The position numbers and the translations under genes were made by a program. A stretch of 64,000 nt of DNA from Sphingobacterium spiritivorum (GTDB lineage: Bacteria > Bacteroidota > Bacteroidia > Sphingobacteriales > Sphingobacteriaceae): assembly GCF_016724845.1 (NCBI RefSeq), contig NZ_CP068082.1, positions 3,534,001 to 3,598,000 of the forward strand. Reading direction: 5' to 3'. The notes beneath the pieces are model-generated. The model was given only the letters and a program-made list of their open reading frames with translations. It was not told the origin of the DNA and did no database searches. Shown here piece by piece: positions 16,849 to 27,136 of this stretch; position 1 is the stretch's first letter, and each line of letters opens with the position of its first letter.

Positions 16849-19800
16849 ATGAAACATATACTTGGACTTGATTTAGGAACTAATTCTATTGGATGGGCGT
16901 TGATCAAACAGAATTTCGAAAATAAACAAGGAGAAATCCTTGGAATGGGCAGCAGAATAATACCGATGGGAGCAGAGCTAAGTAAGTTTGAACAAGGACA
17001 GGCTCAAACTAAAAACGCCAACAGAAGAATTGCAAGGGGAACAAGGAAACTCAATAAAAGATATAAGCAGAGAAGAAATAAACTGATTTATATTTTACAA
17101 GGGCTTGGGATGTTACCAGATCAAATTAAGCTGGTGAATCAATTTTCTGATCCAAATAAGTTAGATAAAATTTCAATACTTCCAATCTCTAAGAATCAAC
17201 AACAATTAACAGCTTTTGATTTACTGGAATTACGTGTGAAAGCATTGACGGAAAAGATTGAATTAGAAGAATTAGGGAAGGTTATTTATAAATATAACCA
17301 ACTTAGAGGATATTCCGGGGGTAACTCAGAGCCGGAAAAGGAAGAAAATAATGAAGATGAATCTGAAGAAAATGAAAAAACGAATGATAGTTTTGTAGTT
17401 TTTTCCAAAGTTCTGTCATTAGGATTGCCTGAAGAAATAACTTTTAAAGGTAAAAAGCTAAGTAAAAGAAAAATTGCGATTGAAACAGAAGACGGAATCA
17501 TCGAAGCTGAAACTTTTTTAGATAGTTTAAAAGAAAATGACTCCTTAGAACTTCATGTTAATATTCGTCGTGCTAAATCCGGAGATACAATTACCATAAA
17601 ACTCCCCAGCAAAACAAGTTGGAGGAAAAAAATGGAAAATATCGAAAAACAATTGGCAGATAAGTCAAAAGAGCTTGGTAGAGAATATTTTATCTCAGAA
17701 CTGTTATTCGATATTCTTAAAGAAAATAAATGGGCAAAAATTCGCAACAATGTGATTTTGCGCTCTAGATATGAATCGGAGTTTGATGCTGTTTGGAGCG
17801 AACAATCGAAATATTACCCAATCCTTAACCATTTAGAAACAGACAGATTACAAAAAATATTAGAGTTTATATTTCCAGGACAAAAAGAAAGCCAGGAAAA
17901 GCTACGACAAACAGGATTAAAAGAAGGACTAAAATATGTTATTAAGAATCAGGTTGTATTTTATCAGAGAGAACTTAAGGATCAATCAGATTTAATATCA
18001 AACTGTCGATATGAGCCAACTGAAAAAGTTGTAGCCAAAAGCCATCCTGTTTTTCAGGAATATAAAATTTGGGAGCAGATCAATAAATTAGTTATTAATA
18101 CCAAAATTGAAAATGGTGTAAATAGAAAAGGGGAAATCAGATATAAGTATATTGACAAACCGATTCCGGTGGCTCTAAAAGAGTGGCTGTATGAAGAATT
18201 GCAAAGTAAAAAAGAAGTTTCTTTTAACCCAATACTTACAAAACTCAAAAAAGAATTTAAACTGAGAGAAAATGTTGACTTTCTTAATGGGATGAACGCC
18301 AAAGATAAGCTGAAAGGAAATGAGACAAAAGTAATTTTGCAAAAAGCTTTAGGGGAATTGTGGAATATATTTGGTTTGGATGATTCTGAAAGACAGGTGG
18401 AGCTCTGGGAAATACTCTATAATGGTAAGGGAAATGAATATGATTTAACAAGTGAAAGAACTTCTAATATATTAGCGTTTATTGAAAAATATTCACCTGA
18501 TTTAGAAAATAAGAACGATGTAGCTATTAAGATTTCTAAAATAAAATTTAGCAGAAACTATTCGAACCTCAGTTTAAAAGCAATTGATAATATTTTGCCA
18601 TTAGTGAGAGCAGGAAAGTTTTTTGATCAAAATTTTTCTGAAGCATTAAGTCACAAAATTGTTAAACTTTTGAATGAAAATGTGGAAGATCCGTTTGAAA
18701 AGTCGGCTCAGGAGTTTTTAGATAAAAATCAAGACGTTTTATCAGATGGAGGAATTGTAAACGCTATTGCAACAATATTAGTTTATGATAAACATACCGC
18801 TAAAGAATATTCTGGCGATGAACTAATTAAAGAATTTACCCAGATCTCAAGATTAAAACAAGGAGAACTAAGAAATCCTTTGGCAGAACAAATCATCAAT
18901 GAAGCACTAGTTATTGTAAGAGATATTTGGAGAAAATATGGTTTTAAGCCTGATGAAATAAGAGTAGAACTGGCAAGAGAGCTTAAAAACAATGCAGTTG
19001 AGCGTGGTAAAATGTATTCTGCAAATTTAAAAAGCCAAAAACATAATGCAGAAATAAGAAATAAACTTATAGAACTTAAGCAGGAAATTTCTATTGCCAA
19101 CATTGAAAAATATAAATTATGGGTTTCTCAGGAAAACTTACAGGAAGTATATCTTAAGAACTATAACGATCCGTCTAAATCTGAAATAGAAAAATTAAAA
19201 CTCTGGGAGTCTCAAGGTCATATATCGCCTTATACAGGACAGCCAATTTCGCTTTCGGAACTGTTTAATCGTGAAAGATATGATGTTGATCATATCATTC
19301 CGCAGTCAAGATATTTTGATGATTCTCTGTCTAATAAAGTAATTTGTGAAAAATCTATAAATAATGAAAAAGGGAACAGAACTTCTATGGAATATTTCGA
19401 AGTAGGTTCAGTAAATTACCGGATTTTTACAAAAGATCAGTTTATTGATCATGCAAATAAATATTTTTCAGGAAAAAAACGAAAAAATCTGTTGGCAACT
19501 TCCATTCCTGAAGACCCTATTCAGAGGCAGATAAAAGATACTCAATATATTTCTATTCGAATCCGTGAAGAATTGAATAAAATTGTCGGGAATGAAAACG
19601 TAAAAACTACAACAGGAGGAATAACGGATTATCTAAGAAACCATTGGGGGTTAACAGATAAGTTTAAAGTTTTATTGAAAGAAAGATATGAAGCTGTATT
19701 ACCGAAAATTGCTCAATTAGAATATGATAATTATAAGAAAGAAACTGAAAAGAAGTTTACAGAATATAAAAATGCTGATGTTGAATTTAATGAACCTATT

Positions 19801-21171
19801 TTGGATGAAGAAATTTTTATTGAAAAATTTAGAAGCGAGTTTATAAGGAAGAAAAATAATAAACTGATTATAAAAGGCTGGAGCAAAAGAATAGATCACA
19901 GACATCACGCTATGGATGCTCTTGTAATAGCCTGTACTCAACCAGCACATATTAAAAGATTGAATGATCTCAATCAGGTTCTTAAAGAATGGTTGGATAA
20001 AAATAAAGAAAAATTTTTTCCCGGTTTTAGTGGTACTAAAACAGAATTGCTTGATGAAGTACTGAATTTAGAAGAAGAAAAAAGACGGGAAATATTTAAC
20101 CAGCTGGAAAAATTCAGAGCTATTGAAATGCCTTGGAAGGGTTTCCCGGAAGAAGCAGAACAAAAACTTAAAGAAGTTATAGTTTCCCACAAGCCAAAAG
20201 ATAAACTTTTGCTGCAATATGATATTCAAGGAAATAAGCAAATAAAATTAAGAGGACAATTACACGAAGGAACTTTATACGGTCTTTCGAATGGAAAGGA
20301 AATATATAGAATTCCAATCAATAAACTTGCAGGAAAACAATTTGCTACAGAAAAAACCATAGAAAAAATTGTAAATCCTTTTTTAAAGAATGTAATAGAA
20401 GAACATCTAAAATCCTTTGGTAAAAAAGAAGAAGCATTTTCAGCAGAGGGAATTTTAGATTTAAACAAAAAACTTGCTGAGCGAAAAGACGAACAACAAA
20501 ATCCTAAACCACATCCTCCTATTTCAACTATAAAAATTTATTACAAAGATCCATCAAAATCTAAAAAGAAAAAAACAGATGATGAAGATGATATTTCGTT
20601 ACAAAAATTAAATAGGAAAAAATCTTTTAATGATTCTCTATACGTTAAAACAGGTGATAATTATCTATTTGCAGTAATGGAGAAAGAAGTTTTCAATAAA
20701 AAACTAAATAAGGATAAAACAGAACGTCATTATGACTTGATAACTTTTTTTGACGCTGCTAATCTTTTAAAATCAGAATTCAATGCTTCAAATGACAAGA
20801 GAAATTTTAATAAAGAGGATTTGTTCAGAAAATATTTTGAAGAAAAAAATAGTGCGAGGTTACTCTTTACATTGAAACAGGGAGATTTTGTATATGTCCC
20901 AGATGATAATGAAGAAGTTATTTTGGACGAATCAAGTCCGTTGTTTATAGATTACTGGAAAAACATATCGGAAAGAAGTAATAATATACATGTGGTACAA
21001 AAATTCAGCGGAAAGGAAATTTACTTTCTGAAACATACCATTGCTGATACCATTGCAAAGAAAATTGAATTTGGATCGCAAGATTGTTATCAAAGTTTAA
21101 ACGGAAAATCTATCAAAGAATTTTGTATCAAGATTGATTCAGACCGTTTAGGAAATATTTCAAAAGTCTAA
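16849..21171 (+). CDS. cas9: CRISPR-associated endonuclease Cas9, type II-C
   Basis: This 1440-residue RNA-guided DNA nuclease has all catalytic motifs. RuvC-I is in LGLDLGTNSIGWAL (Asp8). RuvC-II is in EIRVELARELKNN (Glu707). HNH is YDVDHIIPQS with His815. RuvC-III is HRHHAMDALVIA with His1020 and Asp1023. An Arg-rich bridge helix (RRIARGTRKLNKRYKQRR) follows RuvC-I. An acidic low-complexity stretch lies near residues 163-180 (EPEKEENNEDESEENE). Absence of csn2 and cas4 and the cas9-cas1-cas2 order indicate subtype II-C. It is long for II-C but similar in size to other Bacteroidota Cas9 proteins. The gene is strikingly A-rich (16 G/C in the 60 bases 19141-19200) compared with cas1. Confidence 0.98.
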   Translation: MKHILGLDLGTNSIGWALIKQNFENKQGEILGMGSRIIPMGAELSKFEQGQAQTKNANRRIARGTRKLNKRYKQRRNKLIYILQGLGMLPDQIKLVNQFSDPNKLDKISILPISKNQQQLTAFDLLELRVKALTEKIELEELGKVIYKYNQLRGYSGGNSEPEKEENNEDESEENEKTNDSFVVFSKVLSLGLPEEITFKGKKLSKRKIAIETEDGIIEAETFLDSLKENDSLELHVNIRRAKSGDTITIKLPSKTSWRKKMENIEKQLADKSKELGREYFISELLFDILKENKWAKIRNNVILRSRYESEFDAVWSEQSKYYPILNHLETDRLQKILEFIFPGQKESQEKLRQTGLKEGLKYVIKNQVVFYQRELKDQSDLISNCRYEPTEKVVAKSHPVFQEYKIWEQINKLVINTKIENGVNRKGEIRYKYIDKPIPVALKEWLYEELQSKKEVSFNPILTKLKKEFKLRENVDFLNGMNAKDKLKGNETKVILQKALGELWNIFGLDDSERQVELWEILYNGKGNEYDLTSERTSNILAFIEKYSPDLENKNDVAIKISKIKFSRNYSNLSLKAIDNILPLVRAGKFFDQNFSEALSHKIVKLLNENVEDPFEKSAQEFLDKNQDVLSDGGIVNAIATILVYDKHTAKEYSGDELIKEFTQISRLKQGELRNPLAEQIINEALVIVRDIWRKYGFKPDEIRVELARELKNNAVERGKMYSANLKSQKHNAEIRNKLIELKQEISIANIEKYKLWVSQENLQEVYLKNYNDPSKSEIEKLKLWESQGHISPYTGQPISLSELFNRERYDVDHIIPQSRYFDDSLSNKVICEKSINNEKGNRTSMEYFEVGSVNYRIFTKDQFIDHANKYFSGKKRKNLLATSIPEDPIQRQIKDTQYISIRIREELNKIVGNENVKTTTGGITDYLRNHWGLTDKFKVLLKERYEAVLPKIAQLEYDNYKKETEKKFTEYKNADVEFNEPILDEEIFIEKFRSEFIRKKNNKLIIKGWSKRIDHRHHAMDALVIACTQPAHIKRLNDLNQVLKEWLDKNKEKFFPGFSGTKTELLDEVLNLEEEKRREIFNQLEKFRAIEMPWKGFPEEAEQKLKEVIVSHKPKDKLLLQYDIQGNKQIKLRGQLHEGTLYGLSNGKEIYRIPINKLAGKQFATEKTIEKIVNPFLKNVIEEHLKSFGKKEEAFSAEGILDLNKKLAERKDEQQNPKPHPPISTIKIYYKDPSKSKKKKTDDEDDISLQKLNRKKSFNDSLYVKTGDNYLFAVMEKEVFNKKLNKDKTERHYDLITFFDAANLLKSEFNASNDKRNFNKEDLFRKYFEEKNSARLLFTLKQGDFVYVPDDNEEVILDESSPLFIDYWKNISERSNNIHVVQKFSGKEIYFLKHTIADTIAKKIEFGSQDCYQSLNGKSIKEFCIKIDSDRLGNISKV

Positions 21172-21174
21172 ACT

Positions 21175-22068
21175 ATGATCAAGCGTACCTTGATGTTTTC
21201 TAATCCTGCTTATCTGAGTCATGCTAACAGGCAATTAATTATTGATCTTCCCGGAGAAGATAAGAAAAGGACGGTGCCTATTGAAGATATTGGTGTGATT
21301 GTTCTCGAAAATCAACAAATTACTATCTCTCATGGTTGCATTGCGGCTTTATTACAGAATAATGTAGCAGTGATTTCATGTGACAGCACACATATGCCTA
21401 CGGGTCTGATATTACCTTTAGATGGGGGGCAAACCCAATCCGAACGCTTTCGCTATCAGATAGAAGCATCCCTACCTTTAAAAAAACAGTTGTGGCAACA
21501 GACGATTCAACAAAAAATCTATAATCAGGCCAGAATATTGGAAGATACGGGCCTGAAAGTGGATAATATGTATTACTGGGCAAAATCGGTTCGTTCCGGC
21601 GATCCCGATAATTACGAAGCACGAGCTGCCGCTTATTACTGGCAACATATCTTTCGTGAATTTTTTGATTTTAACCGGCATCGCGCAGGAGATCCGCCTA
21701 ATAACTTACTTAATTACGGTTACGCTATATTACGCGCTGTAGTAGCCAGAGGATTGGTTTCTTCCGGCCTCCTTCCGACCTTTGGTATTTTTCACCGCAA
21801 TAAATATAATGCATATTGTCTCGCTGATGATATTATGGAACCCTATCGGCCTTATGTAGATCGAATGGTTTATAATATGTTGTCAGAAGGATTGAATTGT
21901 AATGAATTGGATACTGCATTAAAAATGAGACTGCTGCAATTACCTCAGGTTGATGTACAGTTTGAAGATATTACAAGTCCGTTATTAGTTGCTGTTTCCA
22001 GAACTACGGCTTCATTGGCGAGATGTTTTGAAGGAGTTGTCCGAAAAATCAATTATCCAGCCTTATAA
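21175..22068 (+). CDS. cas1: CRISPR integrase Cas1
   Basis: A 297-residue type II Cas1 that, with Cas2, inserts new spacers. The expected metal-binding residues are visible: Glu148 in NYEARAAAYYW, His207 in FGIFHRNKYN, and Glu222 in DDIMEPYRPYVD. It starts 3 bp after the cas9 stop, so the two are co-transcribed. Its base composition is ordinary for this chromosome (28 G/C in the 60 bases 21541-21600), unlike cas9. Confidence 0.97.
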   Translation: MIKRTLMFSNPAYLSHANRQLIIDLPGEDKKRTVPIEDIGVIVLENQQITISHGCIAALLQNNVAVISCDSTHMPTGLILPLDGGQTQSERFRYQIEASLPLKKQLWQQTIQQKIYNQARILEDTGLKVDNMYYWAKSVRSGDPDNYEARAAAYYWQHIFREFFDFNRHRAGDPPNNLLNYGYAILRAVVARGLVSSGLLPTFGIFHRNKYNAYCLADDIMEPYRPYVDRMVYNMLSEGLNCNELDTALKMRLLQLPQVDVQFEDITSPLLVAVSRTTASLARCFEGVVRKINYPAL

Positions 22069-22072
22069 ATAA

Positions 22073-22423
<351 letters not shown>

Positions 22424-22452
22424 AGATCAGGATTTAAAAAACGGTATCAAAT

Positions 22453-22486
22453 AAAAAAATACGGATCATATTGGTCCGTATTTTTT
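22453..22486. terminator. Terminator between cas2 and the array
   Basis: AAAAAATACGGA (22453-22464) and TCCGTATTTTTT (22475-22486) make a perfect 12-bp stem with A and T flanks on both strands. It can end the plus-strand cas operon and also the array transcript arriving on the minus strand. Confidence 0.75.
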
Positions 22487-22538
22487 ATTCTAATTTTTGA
22501 TTTAACTAATTGATTTTTATGAATTTACGGTTTGGTAT
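22487..22538. other. AT-rich flank of the array on the cas2 side
   Basis: 52 very AT-rich bases (TTTTTGATTTAACTAATTG and similar) lie between the terminator and the first perfect repeat. By position and because the repeats next to it are intact, this is the likely site of spacer insertion. No promoter towards the array is required, since crRNA orientation is the opposite one. Confidence 0.4.
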
Positions 22539-24162
22539 GTTGTTGTAAATATCATTAAATCAAAGAATGAAAGCAATTCACAACCCATTTCTAAAGTCTC
22601 ATAGCGAATAAAAAGTTGTTGTAAATATCATTAAATCAAAGAATGAAAGCAATTCACAACTACCCGCTCGCACTACTGCAGTAGACAAACGTTGTTGTAA
22701 ATATCATTAAATCAAAGAATGAAAGCAATTCACAACAAGGTTAACAGAATCAAGAGTATACAATGGGTTGTTGTAAATATCATTAAATCAAAGAATGAAA
22801 GCAATTCACAACTTTACCGCTGTTTTTAAGCCCTACTTCGATGTTGTTGTAAATATCATTAAATCAAAGAATGAAAGCAATTCACAACAGAATAACCCGA
22901 AATCTGATTTTAAGGCTGGTTGTTGTAAATATCATTAAATCAAAGAATGAAAGCAATTCACAACGATAGTCGAAGGTTGAAGATAGTATTTTTCGTTGTT
23001 GTAAATATCATTAAATCAAAGAATGAAAGCAATTCACAACACTCGCAAGTAGTTGCTCCAACTCCTGCACGTTGTTGTAAATATCATTAAATCAAAGAAT
23101 GAAAGCAATTCACAACTGCCGAAACAAAAGGGAACCCTGGCCGCCGGTTGTTGTAAATATCATTAAATCAAAGAATGAAAGCAATTCACAACCACATCTT
23201 GGTGAACAAGAGATATTAAACAGTTGTTGTAAATATCATTAAATCAAAGAATGAAAGCAATTCACAACAACTCTATTAGAGTTCCTTCCGTCAAATCTGT
23301 TGTTGTAAATATCATTAAATCAAAGAATGAAAGCAATTCACAACTCTTCGTTGGCTAGCCGCCAACCCCTGGCCGTTGTTGTAAATATCATTAAATCAAA
23401 GAATGAAAGCAATTCACAACGTGGAGTGATCAATCCCTTGTTAATCCAGTGTTGTTGTAAATATCATTAAATCAAAGAATGAAAGCAATTCACAACGGAG
23501 TGGAAGCTACCTATTTTATGTTGCTTGTTGTTGTAAATATCATTAAATCAAAGAATGAAAGCAATTCACAACTTAGACATGATAATCTAAGATAATATTG
23601 CGGTTGTTGTAAATATCATTAAATCAAAGAATGAAAGCAATTCACAACACTAACAGACTGGCGGCGCTAACAACGCCGGTTGTTGTAAATATCATTAAAT
23701 CAAAGAATGAAAGCAATTCACAACTCACACCTGGGTCATCCGGGAGGTGTGCAAGTTGTTGTAAATATCATTAAATCAAAGAATGAAAGCAATTCACAAC
23801 CCCATTATTTATAAACCCATTTACCGTTGAGTTGTTGTAAATATCATTAAATCAAAGAATGAAAGCAATTCACAACAATTGATATACTTCGGAACCTCCT
23901 TTTTATGTTGTTGTAAATATCATTAAATCAAAGAATGAAAGCAATTCACAACTGACCGATCAACTGCAATATGGAGGTCCCAGTTGTTGTAAATATCATT
24001 AAATCAAAGATGAAAGCAATTCACAACGCACACCAGCTTTGCCCGGAAACTCATTAAGTTGTTGTAAATATCATTAAATCAAAGAATGAAAGCAATTCAC
24101 AACTGACCGATCAACTGCAATATGGAGGTCCCAGTTGTTGTAAATATCATTAAATCAAAGAA
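22539..24162 (-). CRISPR. Type II-C CRISPR array, 22 repeats and 21 spacers
   Basis: Repeats of 46 bases begin GTTGTTGTAAATATC on the plus strand and end GAAAGCAATTCACAAC. All spacers are 30 bases, so the period is 76: starts at 22539, 22615, 22691 and so on to 23983, then 24058 and 24134. Repeats 1-19 and 21 look identical. Repeat 20 (23983-24027) has lost one A (CAAAGATGAAAG for CAAAGAATGAAAG). Repeat 22 stops after 29 bases at 24162. Spacer 19 (23953-23982) and spacer 21 (24104-24133) are identical. The tracrRNA anti-repeat pairs with the strand reading GTTGTGAATTGCTTTC, so mature crRNAs come from the minus strand. Consensus outside the repeats is absent. Confidence 0.99.
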
Positions 24163-24334
24163 CCGACCATATTAGAGTTTAGCCATTCCGGTAATGTATA
24201 GTTCATAATACAGCAATATCTAAATTTACCCAAAAAATAATACATTCCATCTATAGAGTTATTCAAATTTTACCGGCCGTGGAATCCGTATTTCGTTACA
24301 AAGTTCTATCTTTGTGCTTCATATAGATTAGACA
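24163..24334. other. Flank right of the array; pheT promoter region
   Basis: 172 bases with no coding potential that I can see. If the array is transcribed as one long precursor, its promoter must lie here on the minus strand, but no TAnnTTTG box on that strand was found. On the plus strand TATCTTTG (24307-24314) is a perfect -7 box for pheT, 20 bases before its start codon. Confidence 0.5.
24307..24314 (+). promoter_or_regulatory. -7 box of the pheT promoter
   Basis: TATCTTTG matches TAnnTTTG. Distance to the ATG at 24335 gives a short leader of about 13 bases. No TTTG is seen at -33. Confidence 0.5.
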
Positions 24335-26734
24335 ATGAATATTTCATATAACTGGTTAAAAAATTTTGTTGATATAAAGGATAAGACTCCTGAGCAAATC
24401 TCTCATATTTTGACAGATATTGGTCTGGAAGTAGAAGTGCTGGAAACAGTTCAGAGTATACCCGGAGGATTAGAAGGTCTTGTTGTAGGGGAGGTTAAGA
24501 CCTGTGAACAACATCCCAATGCGGATCGTCTTCGTGTCACAACTGTGGATGTTGGACGTGAAGAATTGTTGCACATAGTCTGTGGTGCACCCAATGTAGC
24601 TGCCGGACAAAAAGTAATAGTAGCTACTGTCGGAACTACTGTTCATCCACTGGAGGGAGAACCTTTTAAAATCAATAAATCTAAAATCCGTGGTGAAGTT
24701 TCAGAAGGGATGATCTGTGCAGAAGATGAAATTGGCTTAGGTAAATCGCATGATGGTATCCTGGTACTGCCTGCTGATACACCGTTGGGACAGACAGCCC
24801 GCGATTATTTTCACATTACGGATGATTACCGTTACGAAATCGGTCTGACACCCAATCGTGCTGATGCCGCTTCTCACTTAGGAGTAGCGCGTGATCTGGC
24901 CGGTTTTTTCAGAACCTCCTTTACATTGCCGGATATTACCGCATTTCAGTCTATTGAAAGCGCTGTGCAGACAACAGTTTCTGTTAGAAATACAGATGCT
25001 GCGCCCCGTTATACCGGTGTCAATATTTCAGGAGTGACAGTAAAAGAATCTCCGGATTGGTTGAAAGAAAAACTCAATGTTATCGGTATTCGTCCGATCA
25101 ACAATATTGTGGATGTAACCAATTATGTTCTTCATGACCTGGGACAACCACTACATGCCTTTGATGCCGATCAGATTGCCGGTCATCAGGTCATTGTGCG
25201 TAATGCTACAGAAGGAGAGGCTTTTACAACTTTAGACGGAGTTGCACGTACCTTGTCAGCAGAAGATCTGGTTATTGCAGATGCAGAAAAACCAATGTGT
25301 ATAGCCGGAGTCTTCGGCGGATTGCATTCTGGAGTAAGTGCTTCTACCGTAAATATATTTTTAGAAAGCGCATATTTCAATTCCGTATCTGTTCGTAAAA
25401 CAGCAAAAAGACACGCTTTGAAAACGGACTCTTCTTTCCGTTTTGAGAGAGGAACAGATCCGAATATGACAGCATTTGCACTCAAACGTGCAGCATTGCT
25501 GATTCTGGAAGTTGCAGGCGGTACAGTCAGTTCAGCGATTACAGACCTGTATCCTGATCCGGTAGCTCCGTTCGAGTTTACCGTGAATTATACGAATGTA
25601 CAACGCCTTATCGGAAAAGCGATTCCGAAGGAAGATATTCGCTCTATCATTACTTCTCTGGGAATAGCAGTTGCAAAAGAAAATGAACATGAACTGTTGG
25701 TACAGGTTCCTCCTTTCAAAGTGGATGTGACTCGCGAAGTGGATATTGTTGAAGAAGTTCTGCGTATATATGGTTACAATAATATAGAGATCAAGCAGCA
25801 GATCAATGCCTCTTTAAATACTTCGGAAAAACCGGACAGAGAAGTGGTATTGAATCAGGTTGCGGATTTATTGATCGCTAACGGCTATAATGAGATTTTG
25901 TCGAATTCATTGACCAAATCTGAATATGTGGATGATGTGGATACAGCCGTGAAATTGTTAAATCCCTTAAGCAGTGATCTGGATACCATGCGTCAGAATC
26001 TGGTGTTTTCTGCTTTGACAGCAGTGTCTTACAACCAGAAGAGAAAAAGTACAGATCTGAAATTCTTTGAATTCGGGCGTACTTATCATTTACTGGAAGA
26101 AGGTTATCAGGAAAGACAGCATCTTGGACTCGCTCTTGCAGGAAGACAAACCGGCGAAAAATGGAGTGGAGAGGCGAAGCCTGTTACATTTTACAACATT
26201 AAAGCCGCTGTGGATACTATTATCCGCAGATTGAATATACAGGGACTGGAAGTCACAGATACAGACTCTACCTATTTTGATTACGGATTATCGTACAAAA
26301 AGGGGCAGAAAACCTTAGTTGCATTTGGTGCAGTAGCACAGACTAGCCTGAAAAAAGCGGATGTAGACGGACAGGTATTTTTTGCTGATTTTGACTGGGA
26401 TCAGATACTGAAAGTAATTCGTAAAAATAGCATCAAATACAAGGAAGTTTCCAAATTTCCGGCTGTTCGTCGTGATCTGGCATTGCTTGTTGATGAGGCT
26501 GTTACATTTGATAAACTACGACAAGTGGCAGTTAAAACAGAGCGTAAGTTGCTTACTGAAGTCAATATTTTTGATGTCTATAAAGGTGATAAACTGCCTC
26601 AGGGTAAGAAATCATATGCCTTGAGCTTTGTTTTACAGGATGAAGAAAAAACTTTGGCGGACAAACAAATTGACGCTATAGTTCAAAAATTAATTCTTAA
26701 CTTTGAGAAAGAATTAGGCGCAGTAGTGCGCTAA
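24335..26734 (+). CDS. pheT: Phenylalanine-tRNA ligase beta subunit
   Basis: A 799-residue beta chain of the alpha2-beta2 enzyme that charges tRNA-Phe. Domain order is clear. MNISYNWLKNFVDI opens the protein; an EMAP/tRNA-binding domain follows at residues 40-150 (VVGEVKTCEQHPNADRLRVT, VCGAPNVAAGQKV). A B3/B4 editing domain includes NNIVDVTNYVLHDLGQPLHAFDAD, with B5 (EEVLRIYGYNNI) and the catalytic-like core after it. The FDX-ACB domain closes the protein (KFPAVRRDLALLVDEAVTFDKL ending in LGAVVR). The alpha subunit gene is not in this window. It leads a run of a coiled-coil gene and zapA, with 34 bp to the next gene. Confidence 0.97.
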   Translation: MNISYNWLKNFVDIKDKTPEQISHILTDIGLEVEVLETVQSIPGGLEGLVVGEVKTCEQHPNADRLRVTTVDVGREELLHIVCGAPNVAAGQKVIVATVGTTVHPLEGEPFKINKSKIRGEVSEGMICAEDEIGLGKSHDGILVLPADTPLGQTARDYFHITDDYRYEIGLTPNRADAASHLGVARDLAGFFRTSFTLPDITAFQSIESAVQTTVSVRNTDAAPRYTGVNISGVTVKESPDWLKEKLNVIGIRPINNIVDVTNYVLHDLGQPLHAFDADQIAGHQVIVRNATEGEAFTTLDGVARTLSAEDLVIADAEKPMCIAGVFGGLHSGVSASTVNIFLESAYFNSVSVRKTAKRHALKTDSSFRFERGTDPNMTAFALKRAALLILEVAGGTVSSAITDLYPDPVAPFEFTVNYTNVQRLIGKAIPKEDIRSIITSLGIAVAKENEHELLVQVPPFKVDVTREVDIVEEVLRIYGYNNIEIKQQINASLNTSEKPDREVVLNQVADLLIANGYNEILSNSLTKSEYVDDVDTAVKLLNPLSSDLDTMRQNLVFSALTAVSYNQKRKSTDLKFFEFGRTYHLLEEGYQERQHLGLALAGRQTGEKWSGEAKPVTFYNIKAAVDTIIRRLNIQGLEVTDTDSTYFDYGLSYKKGQKTLVAFGAVAQTSLKKADVDGQVFFADFDWDQILKVIRKNSIKYKEVSKFPAVRRDLALLVDEAVTFDKLRQVAVKTERKLLTEVNIFDVYKGDKLPQGKKSYALSFVLQDEEKTLADKQIDAIVQKLILNFEKELGAVVR

Positions 26735-26768
26735 TAGTGGAGTATAACTTTAATTGCAGTAAATAAGT

Positions 26769-27077
26769 ATGGCATCTTTATCAACACAAATGAATATTAT
26801 CGTTGAGAAAACGAAAAATTTAATTCAATTGTGTGAAGCCTTGCAGGAAGAGAATGATTTACTTAAATTAGAAGTGCAATCGTTACAGGTGGCTTTGGAT
26901 ACAAGCTCCGAAAAAGTAAAGCAGACAGAAGAAAAGGTGAAAGCCCTTGCTGTAGCGCGTACTTTGGAAGATTCGAATGTGGATAAAGACGCAATAAATG
27001 AGAAAATACTTGACACGAAGCAAAAAATTAACGATTTTGTTAAAGAAATAGACAAGTGCATCGGCTTATTGAAGTAA
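26769..27077 (+). CDS. Coiled-coil protein next to zapA (ZapB-like)
   Basis: A 102-residue protein that is nearly all heptad repeat (NLIQLCEALQEENDLLKLEVQ, then SEKVKQTEEKVKALAV) with no signal or membrane segment. It sits between pheT and zapA. Small coiled-coil proteins in this place in Bacteroidota resemble the division protein ZapB in size and architecture, but sequence identity cannot be judged by eye. A part in Z-ring organisation together with ZapA is the simplest guess. Confidence 0.65.
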   Translation: MASLSTQMNIIVEKTKNLIQLCEALQEENDLLKLEVQSLQVALDTSSEKVKQTEEKVKALAVARTLEDSNVDKDAINEKILDTKQKINDFVKEIDKCIGLLK

Positions 27078-27136
27078 GATAACGGAGATAAGGAATTTCA
27101 GAAAAAGCATTTGTTTACTATAAGCTCAAAGGAAAA

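Noticed and set aside
17286..20468. Several minus-strand frames of 60-106 codons opposite cas9.
   Set aside because: They are rich in Ser, Phe and Leu, as expected of the complement of an A-rich Lys/Glu coding gene.
23101..23374. Spacers 8 and 11 share CCCTGGCC.
   Set aside because: Eight common bases between two of 20 spacers is too little to infer one source.
24905..24935. Partial match of spacer 18 (GAACCTCCTTT, 11 bases and some beyond) to pheT, as if self-targeting.
   Set aside because: Only part of the 30-base spacer agrees, with mismatches beyond; such a stretch is expected by chance in a scan by eye and would not support cleavage.
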